DNA from: Lachnospiraceae bacterium
GTDB taxonomy: Bacteria > Bacillota > Clostridia > Lachnospirales > Lachnospiraceae
NCBI GenBank assembly: GCA_017438775.1
Contig: JAFRUR010000095.1
Coordinates: 1-45,402, forward strand
Direction: 5' to 3'
DNA: 45,402 bases
In this document: positions 1-6,544 of the stretch, one piece after another
How the letters are laid out: each line of letters opens with the position of its first letter
Position numbering within the stretch: position 1 is the stretch's first letter
Program-made: the position numbers and the translations under genes
The notes under the pieces: model-generated
The model's database searches: none
What the model was told of the DNA's origin: nothing
The model's input: the letters and a program-made list of their open reading frames with translations, nothing else

Positions 1-1226
1 CCTTGGAATAGGAAGGAAAATATTCCAGATAGGCCTGGTCTGTCCTCACAAGGAAATTCCCGGGTTGGCTGGCGTTCGCATTGAACTGCACCACATCGTA
101 TTGCGGCGCGTAGATGGAAATGGGGATCGTATCGCCCGGCTTTACCCCGTTTTTTTTCTGCCCATTTGGCGGAAACCAGACAGACCTTTGCCCCTGTTTG
201 GGCTTCCTCCGGGGTGTAATACCGACCCTCCAGAAGTTGATCCTGCCGGACGCAGAAGGGGGCAAGGCTTTCCACAGAATCGGTCGCCAGAAGCTTCACG
301 GAATGATGGTTTCGGTCCGCGGCTTCGATCAGTTCCCGCCAGGGCTTGCCTTCTTCGCTTTGCAAAAAGTCCTCCACGCTGCCGCTGTATTCGACGGCCA
401 TGGGAGTATCGCCCTTCTTAAGTGCCCAGAGCACCTTCTGCTCCGCGGAGATGATGTTATTCTCGAACTGATCCTCGCTCTCGCAGAGGAAGTTGAAATC
501 GCTCAATAATTCGTCTTTGTCCGTATAGAAAGAAGCGGCAAATTTGCTCCACAGACTGAGCCGCCCCCAGAGCAAATAAGTTTTTCCCTCCTCAAAAACG
601 GGAGACCCGTCCTCCTGACAGATATTGGACCAAACCTCGGCGATCTCGGTACTCACGGGGAGCTCGTTCGCGGAGGCCTCGGGAACGCAAAGCGGCTTTT
701 CGACAGTAAACTTGTAGGAATACTCCTTGGCTGTTTGCGAAAACAACAACGTTTCTTCGCTGGTTTCCGGATCATATCGAAAGTATTCCCGATCATAGCT
801 TTGATCCGTAACCTTGTCACAGCGGACCGCGAGGACGCAGGCCTCATAGGCCCATTCCGGCATCTCATAGCCCCTCATATCGGTGTCAAAATCCGAGGCC
901 TTGACGGGCAGGCTGCCCGGGATGATGCCCTGGAGGGGCACGGCGGGACAGGGCCGCGCTCCTACCGGAGCTTCGGAAAACAGGGCGTTCAGGTCATGAT
1001 AAACGTAGTCGTAATCCCCGTTTATGACCGGCGTCCGTCCCAGCCATTCCGGGTCGTAGGGAATGGCGACGGTGGTGTAATTTTGCGCTGCAACCTCCGT
1101 CTGCTGCCTGGAGGCCAAGGCTGCCGAAACGCCTACCGAGCAAAAGGCGGAACCAACCGTCAGCAGCAGTACCAGTAACAGGGCCACCAGCGGCTTCCGT
1201 TTCATCCATAGCCTGATGGGATTCAT
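1..1226 (-). CDS. ABC transporter permease, FtsX/MacB type, N-terminal part, frameshifted and cut by the window edge
   Basis: Starts at ATG 1226 with GGAGG six bases upstream, and its first four bases overlap the stop of the BlaR1-like gene. Residues about 9-35 are basic residues followed by a long hydrophobic segment (RKPLVALLLVLLLTVGSAF), then a large extracytoplasmic region. Its GRYYTPEEAQTGAKVCLVS stretch is typical of the MacB-like periplasmic domain of FtsX-family permeases. The frame is open from 1226 to about 158. In the A8 run (T8 on the plus strand, 150-157) the family-like sequence moves to another frame: there it reads NGVKPGDTIPISIY and then QPGNFLVRTDQAYLEY. One A fewer would give a continuous protein. 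The unshifted frame has no stop before the edge, so truncation cannot be judged. No ATPase gene is visible. Family is confident; whether the gene is broken is open. Confidence 0.72.
   Translation of the reverse strand, partial: MNPIRLWMKRKPLVALLLVLLLTVGSAFCSVGVSAALASRQQTEVAAQNYTTVAIPYDPEWLGRTPVINGDYDYVYHDLNALFSEAPVGARPCPAVPLQGIIPGSLPVKASDFDTDMRGYEMPEWAYEACVLAVRCDKVTDQSYDREYFRYDPETSEETLLFSQTAKEYSYKFTVEKPLCVPEASANELPVSTEIAEVWSNICQEDGSPVFEEGKTYLLWGRLSLWSKFAASFYTDKDELLSDFNFLCESEDQFENNIISAEQKVLWALKKGDTPMAVEYSGSVEDFLQSEEGKPWRELIEAADRNHHSVKLLATDSVESLAPFCVRQDQLLEGRYYTPEEAQTGAKVCLVSAKWAEKKRGKAGRYDPHFHLRAAIRCGAVQCERQPTREFPCEDRPGLSGIFSFLFQ
150..157 (-). other. A8 homopolymer at the frameshift of the ABC permease
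   Basis: Eight consecutive T on the plus strand read as A8 in the permease gene, inside the context GAAAAAAAACGGGG. Family-like protein sequence continues on both sides only if one A is skipped. It may be a sequencing or assembly indel, a real inactivating or phase-variable mutation, or a slippage site. Confidence 0.75.
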
Positions 1227-2488
1227 GGCGTATCCTCCGGTCGGTTTGGCTGAATGATGTATACTGTTTTTGCATCCTCCGCTTGAACCATGATAACGAC
1301 TTCGTCCTGAAGGATAAAAACACCCCCATCCGGCCGGATTGCAACAGTCCAATCTTTGGCTGGGCCCGAAACCAGAGTGAAACTCTTTTGCCCCTCATAT
1401 CCCATCGATGACAATTCAGCCTCCTCGCGTGGAGCTGTTGTTTCCTTTACCAGAGCCCCTGTTTCCTCATGCGGAGCCTCTTTTTCCAAGGATAGACGGG
1501 ACTCGCTGATGTCAGGCTGCGACTGTGCGGGGGTCGCGGCGGAGGCCAACACCGCGGAGGGCTCCTTCCGAGGAAGCGCCTGTTCGGCGCGAACCGGCTC
1601 CACGGTCAGCGCCAGCAGAAGGATACCGCTGAACAGCGCAGCCATTGTGAATCTTGCACGTCCGCACCTCCGAGGATGCAGCATTGCCTCGACGCGCCGC
1701 TTTACCGGCGCGGAGCCGAAGCCCAGGGGAGCAACCCAGACACTTCGGCCCGGCATCGACGCCCGCAGCAGCGCGCCGACGTAGGCATTCCGAGCGTCTG
1801 AATCATAACCACGGATCGCCTGCTCATCACAGGCCAACTCCAGATCCTGCTGATATAGGAAAAAGGCTGCCCAAACCAGAGGCTGGAACCAGTAGATTGC
1901 AGTCAGCAGAAAGGCGCCCAGCTTCCGCCAAGGATCTCGGCGGCGCAGGTGGGCCTCCTCATGGGCCGAGATCCAGGGAATATCCCGCTCCTCCACACCG
2001 GAGGACAGATAGATCCGGGGTCGGAACAGACCCAGCACAAAGGGGCTCTCCACCCAGTCGCAGAGCCAAAGCTTGTCCCGGAACGGGATTGCCTCCCGTA
2101 CCCTGCGTTTCAGCAGCAGATAACGGACCAGCGCAAAGATCATAAGTAATGCCAGCCCAGTGATCCAAATGAGAAGCACATAATCTAAATGGGCAGCCGT
2201 CGAAGCGGAAACCGCTGTACCAGGCGCAACCGACACAGGCTTCGCGATTGTTGCTGTCTGCTCTGGGACGGCAGCTGGTGCTTGGCCTGTGGATAGCCAG
2301 GATGGCAGAAGGCTGAACCTGCTGCGCACCGCGAAGGGCAGCGCCAGGCGAAGCCAAACAGCAGTCCATAGGAAACAGGTGTACCGCTTCGGTATTCTAT
2401 GCAACAAGAACCTCAGCAAAAGGACAGCCAGAATCAGCACGCTGCCCCGTAGGCTGCTGTGAAGCAAAAAATGAACCGTCGTACTCAT
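1223..2488 (-). CDS. BlaR1-like M56 family membrane metalloprotease, short form
   Basis: Integral membrane zinc protease of the BlaR1/MecR1 family, 421 residues. In the family, ligand sensing activates the protease, which relieves repression by the partner BlaI. Hydrophobic segments lie at about 5-28, 38-55, 103-125, 192-213 and 272-293. The zinc motif is HEEAH at 176-180, with the downstream ELACDE at about 217-222 supplying the further ligand. Classical BlaR1 is near 585-600 residues and ends in a penicillin-binding sensor domain. Here the part after the last membrane segment is only about 125 residues: a Glu/Ala/Pro-rich linker and a small segment with IRPDGGVFILQDEVVI, without SxxK-type motifs, so the signal need not be a beta-lactam. 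It overlaps blaI upstream and the permease downstream by four bases each, suggesting translational coupling in one operon. Confidence 0.85.
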   Translation of the reverse strand: MSTTVHFLLHSSLRGSVLILAVLLLRFLLHRIPKRYTCFLWTAVWLRLALPFAVRSRFSLLPSWLSTGQAPAAVPEQTATIAKPVSVAPGTAVSASTAAHLDYVLLIWITGLALLMIFALVRYLLLKRRVREAIPFRDKLWLCDWVESPFVLGLFRPRIYLSSGVEERDIPWISAHEEAHLRRRDPWRKLGAFLLTAIYWFQPLVWAAFFLYQQDLELACDEQAIRGYDSDARNAYVGALLRASMPGRSVWVAPLGFGSAPVKRRVEAMLHPRRCGRARFTMAALFSGILLLALTVEPVRAEQALPRKEPSAVLASAATPAQSQPDISESRLSLEKEAPHEETGALVKETTAPREEAELSSMGYEGQKSFTLVSGPAKDWTVAIRPDGGVFILQDEVVIMVQAEDAKTVYIIQPNRPEDTP

Positions 2489-2850
2489 AACGCCGCCTCA
2501 TCCCGATTCAGCAACGCCTGCAGCTGTTCCCGCTCCTCCTCTGTCAGTCGTCCGCCCCCGGTGAAGGCAGCCAGAAAGGCCGGCAGGGAGCCACCGAAGG
2601 TGGAGGCCACGTACTGCCTGCTGTGCCGGGTGTAGAATTCCTCCCGGGACAGCTTCGCGGTGACGGTGCCGCCGTTGTTCTCAAACAGTCCCTTGTCGCA
2701 CAGGCGCCTCAGGACGGTGTGAGTGGTGGTCCGCTTCCACTGAAAGCGGTCCGCGCAGATATGTACCAACTCCGAAGATGTCACGGGCTCCCGTTCCCAA
2801 ATCAAATCGGCAAATTTTGCCTCAACGATGCCCAACTGCAATTCAGACAT
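2485..2850 (-). CDS. BlaI/MecI family transcriptional repressor
   Basis: Winged-helix repressor of 121 residues, usual for the family. The N-terminal half carries the wHTH (LGIVEAKFADLIWEREPVTSSELV, then WKRTTTHTVLRRLCDKGLF, written here in parts). The C-terminal half is the dimerisation region normally cut when the BlaR1 partner is activated. Start ATG 2850 has AAAGGAG seven bases upstream. It is first in a three-gene minus-strand unit with the BlaR1-like protease and an ABC permease. Two BlaI-type palindromes lie 17 to 60 bases before the start, over the likely promoter, so autoregulation is expected. What it responds to cannot be told from sequence. Confidence 0.92.
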   Translation of the reverse strand: MSELQLGIVEAKFADLIWEREPVTSSELVHICADRFQWKRTTTHTVLRRLCDKGLFENNGGTVTAKLSREEFYTRHSRQYVASTFGGSLPAFLAAFTGGGRLTEEEREQLQALLNRDEAAL

Positions 2851-2867
2851 GACAACAACTCCTTTCG

Positions 2868-2910
2868 GACTACACGTGGTAGTCTTGCATATAGACTACC
2901 ACGTGTAGTC
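2868..2910 (-). promoter_or_regulatory. Tandem BlaI-type operators over the bla operon promoter
   Basis: Two 17-base sites, GACTACACGTGGTAGTC at 2868-2884 and its exact reverse complement at 2894-2910, are separated by nine bases. Each site is itself an inverted repeat, GACTAC-N5-GTAGTC, resembling the CTACA..TGTAG cores bound by BlaI/MecI. Center-to-center distance is 26 bases. Read on the minus strand, TTGTCA at about 2915-2920 followed after 17 bases by TAGTCT makes a plausible promoter whose spacer and -10 lie inside the upstream operator. Confidence 0.8.
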
Positions 2911-3139
2911 TCTTTTGACAAGCTTTTTGCCTATTATACTTCCAGTGGCTCCATGATTTTTGATTATATAGCTCTGTGTACACCGCCTTACGATGCCTCC
3001 AGAGATAACGCAGATGCCGCTGACCCCAAATGCCAATGGGACGCTGTTCTTCATCGGGTAGCTTCAAGCAAGGACTGTAATAATCGCCCTGTAGCTCGTA
3101 CCACAGCCCGTTCTTCTCATCGTAAATGTACTTTTCCAT
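2870..3139 (-). pseudogene. Truncated TnpV (transposon-encoded protein) remnant
   Basis: From ATG 3139 (GGAGG upstream) the product begins MEKYIYDEKNGLWYELQ and contains PIGIWGQRHLRYL, hallmarks of the small TnpV family found on Bacillota transposons. About 58 residues match (to about base 2966). Family members then continue for another 50-60 residues, but here the sequence turns into an unrelated tail that reads through the blaI operators. No other transposon gene remains nearby. I read it as the 5' half of a degraded gene, with a recombination junction near 2960. Function, if any, is unknown. Confidence 0.75.
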
Positions 3140-3203
3140 GATGTAATCCTCCAAATAAGATTGATTCCTGCAATTCAATCATTCTGGCCGATTACAAAAG
3201 CCC

Positions 3204-3237
3204 AAGGGAGGCAACTTCCTTACGAAGTGCCTCCCTT
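3204..3237. terminator. Hairpin in the gap between the accessory segment and ylxM
   Basis: AAGGGAGGC at 3204-3212 pairs with GCCTCCCTT at 3229-3237, with an inner ACTTC/GAAGT stem and one bulged A. On the plus strand a T5 run follows only after eight bases; on the minus strand GGGCTTTTG follows. A terminator at the old left border of the core operon is plausible but unproven. The rest of 3179-3332 shows no gene. Confidence 0.4.
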
Positions 3238-3332
3238 CGGGGCCGCTTTTTGGCAGGGGATCCATGGCCCGATTTCAAAGCACCCCGGAAGCGCGGAAAA
3301 GCCGATCATCCTCAAGTGTAAAGATGTTTTGC

Positions 3333-3361
3333 TTGACACCGACGCCTTCCTCCTGTATAAT
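3333..3361 (+). promoter_or_regulatory. Perfect consensus vegetative promoter of ylxM-ffh
   Basis: TTGACA at 3333-3338, 17-base spacer, TATAAT at 3356-3361: an exact match to the SigA/sigma-70 consensus. Expected transcription start is about 3368, while the ylxM ATG is at 3370, so the transcript would have almost no leader. Confidence 0.9.
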
Positions 3362-3369
3362 GCGCAGGT

Positions 3370-3837
3370 ATGGAAGAATTCGTGAAGCACACCATGCTGT
3401 ATGATCTCTACGGAGAGCTCCTCACGGAGCGTCAGCGCGCGGTATACGAATCCATCGTCTTCGAGGACCTCTCCCTGGCGGAGGCGGCCGAACAGTACGG
3501 CATCAGCCGTCAGGCCGTGCACGATATGGTCCGCCGCACCAGCGCCGCGCTGGAGGAGTACGAGGCAAAACTCCACCTGATGGAGCGTCTTCTGGCCGCG
3601 CGTGAGCGCGTGGGAGAGATCTCGCGCCTCTGTGCACAGGGCGCCGCCGCGCCTGCCGCAGCGTACACCGGACGGGGTGCCGCACCTGCCGAAGCAAACA
3701 CCGAACAGGCCGCCGGCCCGTCTTCCGGAGCAAAGTCCGGACGAACATCGCGGGAGAGCGGACAGACGGACGCGCCGCGGGAGGCTGCGCTGGAGCGCAT
3801 CGCCGCGCTGGCAAAGGAACTGGAAAACCTGATTTAG
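3370..3837 (+). CDS. ylxM: YlxM family putative DNA-binding protein (UPF0122), with Ala-rich tail
   Basis: Residues 1-75 match YlxM (LYDLYGELLTERQRAVYE, then EAAEQYGISRQAVHDMVRRT), a sigma-region-4-like helix-turn-helix protein almost always encoded just before ffh and thought to act with the SRP pathway. The family is usually about 110 residues; this one has 155. Residues about 90-140 are Ala/Gly/Thr-rich low complexity, followed by a short helical end. Start ATG 3370 agrees with homologues, which begin a few residues before LYDxY, but there is no Shine-Dalgarno sequence and the consensus promoter ends eight bases upstream, so translation is probably leaderless. An alternative is ATG 3394, also without a good ribosome site. 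Nine bases separate it from ffh. Confidence 0.9.
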   Translation: MEEFVKHTMLYDLYGELLTERQRAVYESIVFEDLSLAEAAEQYGISRQAVHDMVRRTSAALEEYEAKLHLMERLLAARERVGEISRLCAQGAAAPAAAYTGRGAAPAEANTEQAAGPSSGAKSGRTSRESGQTDAPREAALERIAALAKELENLI

Positions 3838-3846
3838 GGGAATACA

Positions 3847-5205
3847 ATGGCATTCGAGTCCTTATCGGATAAACTTCAGAATGTGTTCAAGGCCCTGCGC
3901 GGGAAAGGCCGCCTCTCGGAGGAGGACGTCCACGCCGCCATGAAGGAAGTGCGTATGGCACTCCTCGAGGCGGACGTCTCCTTCAAGATCGTGAAGCAGT
4001 TCGTGCGCACGGTGGAAGAGCGCGCCATCGGCGCGGATGTGCTGCAGAGCCTCACGCCCGGTCAGACCGTCATCAAGATCGTGAACGAAGAGCTCACGGC
4101 CCTGATGGGCGAGACCAACCGCGAGCTTGAGCTCAATCCCGGCATGGCGCTCACCGTCATCATGATGATGGGCCTGCAGGGCGCCGGCAAGACCACCACC
4201 GCGGCCAAACTGGCCGGTCAGCTGCAGCAGAAGGGCAAGAAGCCCCTGCTGGTCGCGCTGGACGTGTACCGCCCCGCGGCCATCAAACAGCTGCAGGTCA
4301 ATGCGGAGCGCGTGGGCGTCCCGGTCTTCACCATGGGCGACAAGGCCAGCCCGGTCGACATCGCGAAGGCAGCCTGCGAGCACGCAAGAAAGAACGAGAG
4401 AAACGTCGTCATCCTGGATACGGCCGGCCGTCTCCACGTAGATGAGGACATGATGGCGGAACTGAAGGCCATCCGCGCAGCCATCACGGTGGATCAGACC
4501 ATTCTGGTCGTAGACGCCATGACCGGCCAGGACGCGGTCAACGTGGCCAAACAGTTTGAGGAACAGATCGGCATCACCGGCGTCATCCTCACCAAACTGG
4601 ACGGCGACACCCGCGGCGGCGCCGCGCTCTCCATCCGCGCCGTCACCGGCAAGCCCATCCTGTTCGCCGGCATGGGAGAGAAGCTCACGGATCTGGAGCC
4701 GTTCTACCCGGACCGCATGGCGAGCCGCATCCTCGGCATGGGCGACGTCCTCACGCTGATCGACCGCGTCAGCGCGCAGGTGGATGAGGAAAAGGCCCGT
4801 GAGACCGAGAAGAAGATGCGCAAGGGAGAGTTCGACTTCAACGACTACCTTGAGCAGATGCAGCAGATGAAAAAGATGGGAGGCCTGCAGAGTCTCCTGG
4901 GCATGATCCCGGGCATGGGACAGATGAAGGGCATCGACCAGATCGATGACTCTGCCTTAAAGCGCGTGGAGAGCATCATCTACTCCATGACGGCGCAGGA
5001 GCGCAGCAATCCCGACATCCTCAATCCCTCGCGCAAGAACCGCATCGCCCGCGGCGCCGGCGTCTCCATCGCGGAGGTCAACCGCCTCGTCAAGCAGTTC
5101 GAACAGAGCCGCAAGATGATGAAGCAGATGATGGGCTCGATGGGAAAGCGTGGCCAGGGCGGCCTGGGAGGACTGTTCGGCAGGAAGGGCGGCTTTCCGT
5201 TCTGA
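3847..5205 (+). CDS. ffh: Signal recognition particle protein Ffh (SRP54 homologue)
   Basis: GTPase subunit of SRP that binds signal peptides emerging from the ribosome and, with FtsY, delivers them to the translocon. All parts are present in 452 residues: N domain (1-90), G domain with GLQGAGKTT (109-117), DTAGR (191-195) and TKLDGDTRGG (249-258), and a methionine-rich M domain from about 327 (MQQMKKMGG, GMIPGMGQM, KMMKQMMGSMGKRG). Start ATG has AGGGG upstream. It is co-transcribed with ylxM. Its receptor gene ftsY is 23 kb downstream rather than adjacent as in many relatives. No SRP RNA gene was recognised in the window. Confidence 0.98.
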   Translation: MAFESLSDKLQNVFKALRGKGRLSEEDVHAAMKEVRMALLEADVSFKIVKQFVRTVEERAIGADVLQSLTPGQTVIKIVNEELTALMGETNRELELNPGMALTVIMMMGLQGAGKTTTAAKLAGQLQQKGKKPLLVALDVYRPAAIKQLQVNAERVGVPVFTMGDKASPVDIAKAACEHARKNERNVVILDTAGRLHVDEDMMAELKAIRAAITVDQTILVVDAMTGQDAVNVAKQFEEQIGITGVILTKLDGDTRGGAALSIRAVTGKPILFAGMGEKLTDLEPFYPDRMASRILGMGDVLTLIDRVSAQVDEEKARETEKKMRKGEFDFNDYLEQMQQMKKMGGLQSLLGMIPGMGQMKGIDQIDDSALKRVESIIYSMTAQERSNPDILNPSRKNRIARGAGVSIAEVNRLVKQFEQSRKMMKQMMGSMGKRGQGGLGGLFGRKGGFPF

Positions 5206-5216
5206 AAACAAAGATC

Positions 5217-5234
5217 AAAAGTGGTATCACTTTT
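5217..5234 (+). terminator. AT-rich hairpin between ffh and rpsP
   Basis: AAAAGTG (5217-5223) and CACTTTT (5228-5234) pair perfectly around a four-base loop. The T4 lies inside the stem and the stem has only three GC pairs, so it would be a weak terminator or an attenuator/processing site in the leader of rpsP. Confidence 0.35.
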
Positions 5235-5270
5235 CGATAAATTCACATTATTACCCGGAGGTAAACTGCA

Positions 5271-5516
5271 ATGGCTGTGAAGATGAGACTGAAGAGAATG
5301 GGTCAGAAGGCTGCTCCTTTCTACCGTGTTGTCGTGGCGGATTCCCGCTCCCCTCGTGACGGACGCTTTATCGAGGAGATCGGCTACTACGATCCCACCC
5401 GCGATCCCAGCGTGATCAAGATCAACGAAGAACTGGCCAAGAAGTGGCTCAACAACGGTGCTCAGCCCACTGCGACGGTCGCCAAACTTCTGAAGATCGC
5501 AGGCGTGGAAAAGTAA
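5271..5516 (+). CDS. rpsP: Ribosomal protein bS16
   Basis: Small-subunit protein S16, 81 residues, normal length. It begins [28 protein letters not shown] (in two parts a hallmark of S16) and contains the conserved [10 protein letters not shown] segment. Start ATG has an excellent GGAGG nine bases upstream. It lies between ffh and khpA, the usual Bacillota order, and is followed after 16 bases by khpA. Confidence 0.98.
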   Translation: MAVKMRLKRMGQKAAPFYRVVVADSRSPRDGRFIEEIGYYDPTRDPSVIKINEELAKKWLNNGAQPTATVAKLLKIAGVEK

Positions 5517-5532
5517 GAGCGGAGGAACCAAA

Positions 5533-5760
5533 TTGAAAGAGCTGATCGAAACGATCGCGAAGTCCCTGGTGGACCACCCCGAAGAGGTGGAGGTCCTGGA
5601 AACGGTGGACGAACACGAGATCCGTTTGGAACTCAAGGTCGCCCCGTCCGACATGGGAAAAGTGATCGGCAAGCAGGGACGTATCGCCAAGGCGATCCGT
5701 GCCGTACTTAAGGCGGCCTCTTCCAAAGAGGAGCGCAAAGTCTTCCTGGACATCCAGTGA
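5533..5760 (+). CDS. khpA: KH-domain RNA-binding protein KhpA (YlqC)
   Basis: Small single KH-domain RNA-binding protein, 75 residues, with the GKQG loop in MGKVIGKQGRIAKAIR. In Gram-positives KhpA pairs with KhpB (Jag) and affects cell length and small-RNA biology. Start is TTG 5533, supported by GGAGG nine bases upstream (AGCGGAGGAACCAAA). It sits between rpsP and rimM as is usual; ylqD, found here in bacilli, is absent. A GC-rich hairpin follows directly. Confidence 0.95.
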   Translation: MKELIETIAKSLVDHPEEVEVLETVDEHEIRLELKVAPSDMGKVIGKQGRIAKAIRAVLKAASSKEERKVFLDIQ

Positions 5761-5768
5761 TCATATCC

Positions 5769-5803
5769 CGGCCCCGGTATTCCGGGGCCGTGTGTCCTTT
5801 TTT
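5769..5803 (+). terminator. Hairpin downstream of khpA
   Basis: CGGCCCCGG (5769-5777) and CCGGGGCCG (5782-5790) form a perfect nine-pair stem with a TATT loop. A T6 run comes at 5798-5803, seven bases after the stem, which is farther than ideal, so partial termination between rpsP-khpA and rimM-trmD is likely. Confidence 0.55.
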
Positions 5804-5905
5804 GGAGGATCTGCGCCATCCGTTGTCAACGGCATTTCCGAAGTTCCCGCCCGGTGCGGGACGGCTGCCGCGGCCTCTTCCTTTGACCGACAGGAGAATC
5901 AGACA

Positions 5906-6418
5906 GTGAAACAGGAACGTTTGCGCGTGGGCGTCATCACGAAGGCCCACGGCGTCCGCGGAGAAGTCAAACTCTTCCCGACCACGGACGACCCGTCCCG
6001 CTACGGAGCTTTGAAGCGCGCGGTGCTTTCGCTCCGCGGAACGGAGACGGAGACCGAGGTCCTGGGCTTTAAGATGGCCGGGGGCGAACCGGTGCTGCGC
6101 TTTTCTGCGATTCCGGACCGCGACGCGGCCGAGAAATGGCGCGGAGCGGACGTTCTCGTCTTTCGCGAAGATGCCGTTCCCCTCGGAGAAAACGAGAACT
6201 ACATCGGCGACGTCATCGGCCTCGCCGTGCGCACGGACGACGGGAGAGAACTCGGCACGGTGCGGGACGTCATGGAGACCGGCGCTAACGACGTGTACGT
6301 GGTGGAGACCGGCGGGAAGGAACTGCTTCTCCCGTCCATCCCTTCGTGCATCCTGAAGGTGGATCCCGAAGAGGGATACGTCCTGGTGCATCTGCTTCCG
6401 GGACTTGAAGATCTGTAA
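5906..6418 (+). CDS. rimM: Ribosome maturation factor RimM
   Basis: 30S assembly factor that binds S19 and helps mature the head of the small subunit; 170 residues. The N-terminal RimM barrel begins VGVITKAHGVRGEVKLFPTT and the C-terminal PRC-barrel has NYIGDVIGLAV and DVYVVETGGKELLLPSI. GTG 5906 with AGGAGA upstream is chosen as start. An in-frame extension reaches back to 5699 but overlaps khpA and the hairpin and has no homology. trmD follows after 126 bases, as usual. Confidence 0.95.
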   Translation: MKQERLRVGVITKAHGVRGEVKLFPTTDDPSRYGALKRAVLSLRGTETETEVLGFKMAGGEPVLRFSAIPDRDAAEKWRGADVLVFREDAVPLGENENYIGDVIGLAVRTDDGRELGTVRDVMETGANDVYVVETGGKELLLPSIPSCILKVDPEEGYVLVHLLPGLEDL

Positions 6419-6544
6419 ATCGCAGGAAACGGGCGTCTTGCCTGTGCGGACCCGGCCCTGCCGAAGCGCGGCGGGAACGGAGGAATGCATGGCGCGTTCT
6501 GCGGCCGGTCCGGCCGTCGGCGCCCGCAGCGCGGGAGTAACGAT

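Noticed and set aside
65-509. Two overlapping plus-strand frames near the left edge
   Set aside because: They are opposite the ABC permease, whose minus-strand product has clear family sequence.
2933-2942. TATAAT on the minus strand as the main blaI promoter
   Set aside because: No acceptable -35 lies 16-18 bases upstream; the TTGTCA-17-TAGTCT pair overlapping the operator fits repression better. It may still contribute.
2915-2945. TTGACA followed by TATTAT/TATACT on the plus strand as a promoter
   Set aside because: Spacings are 11 and 14 bases, outside the usable range, and no plus-strand gene follows.
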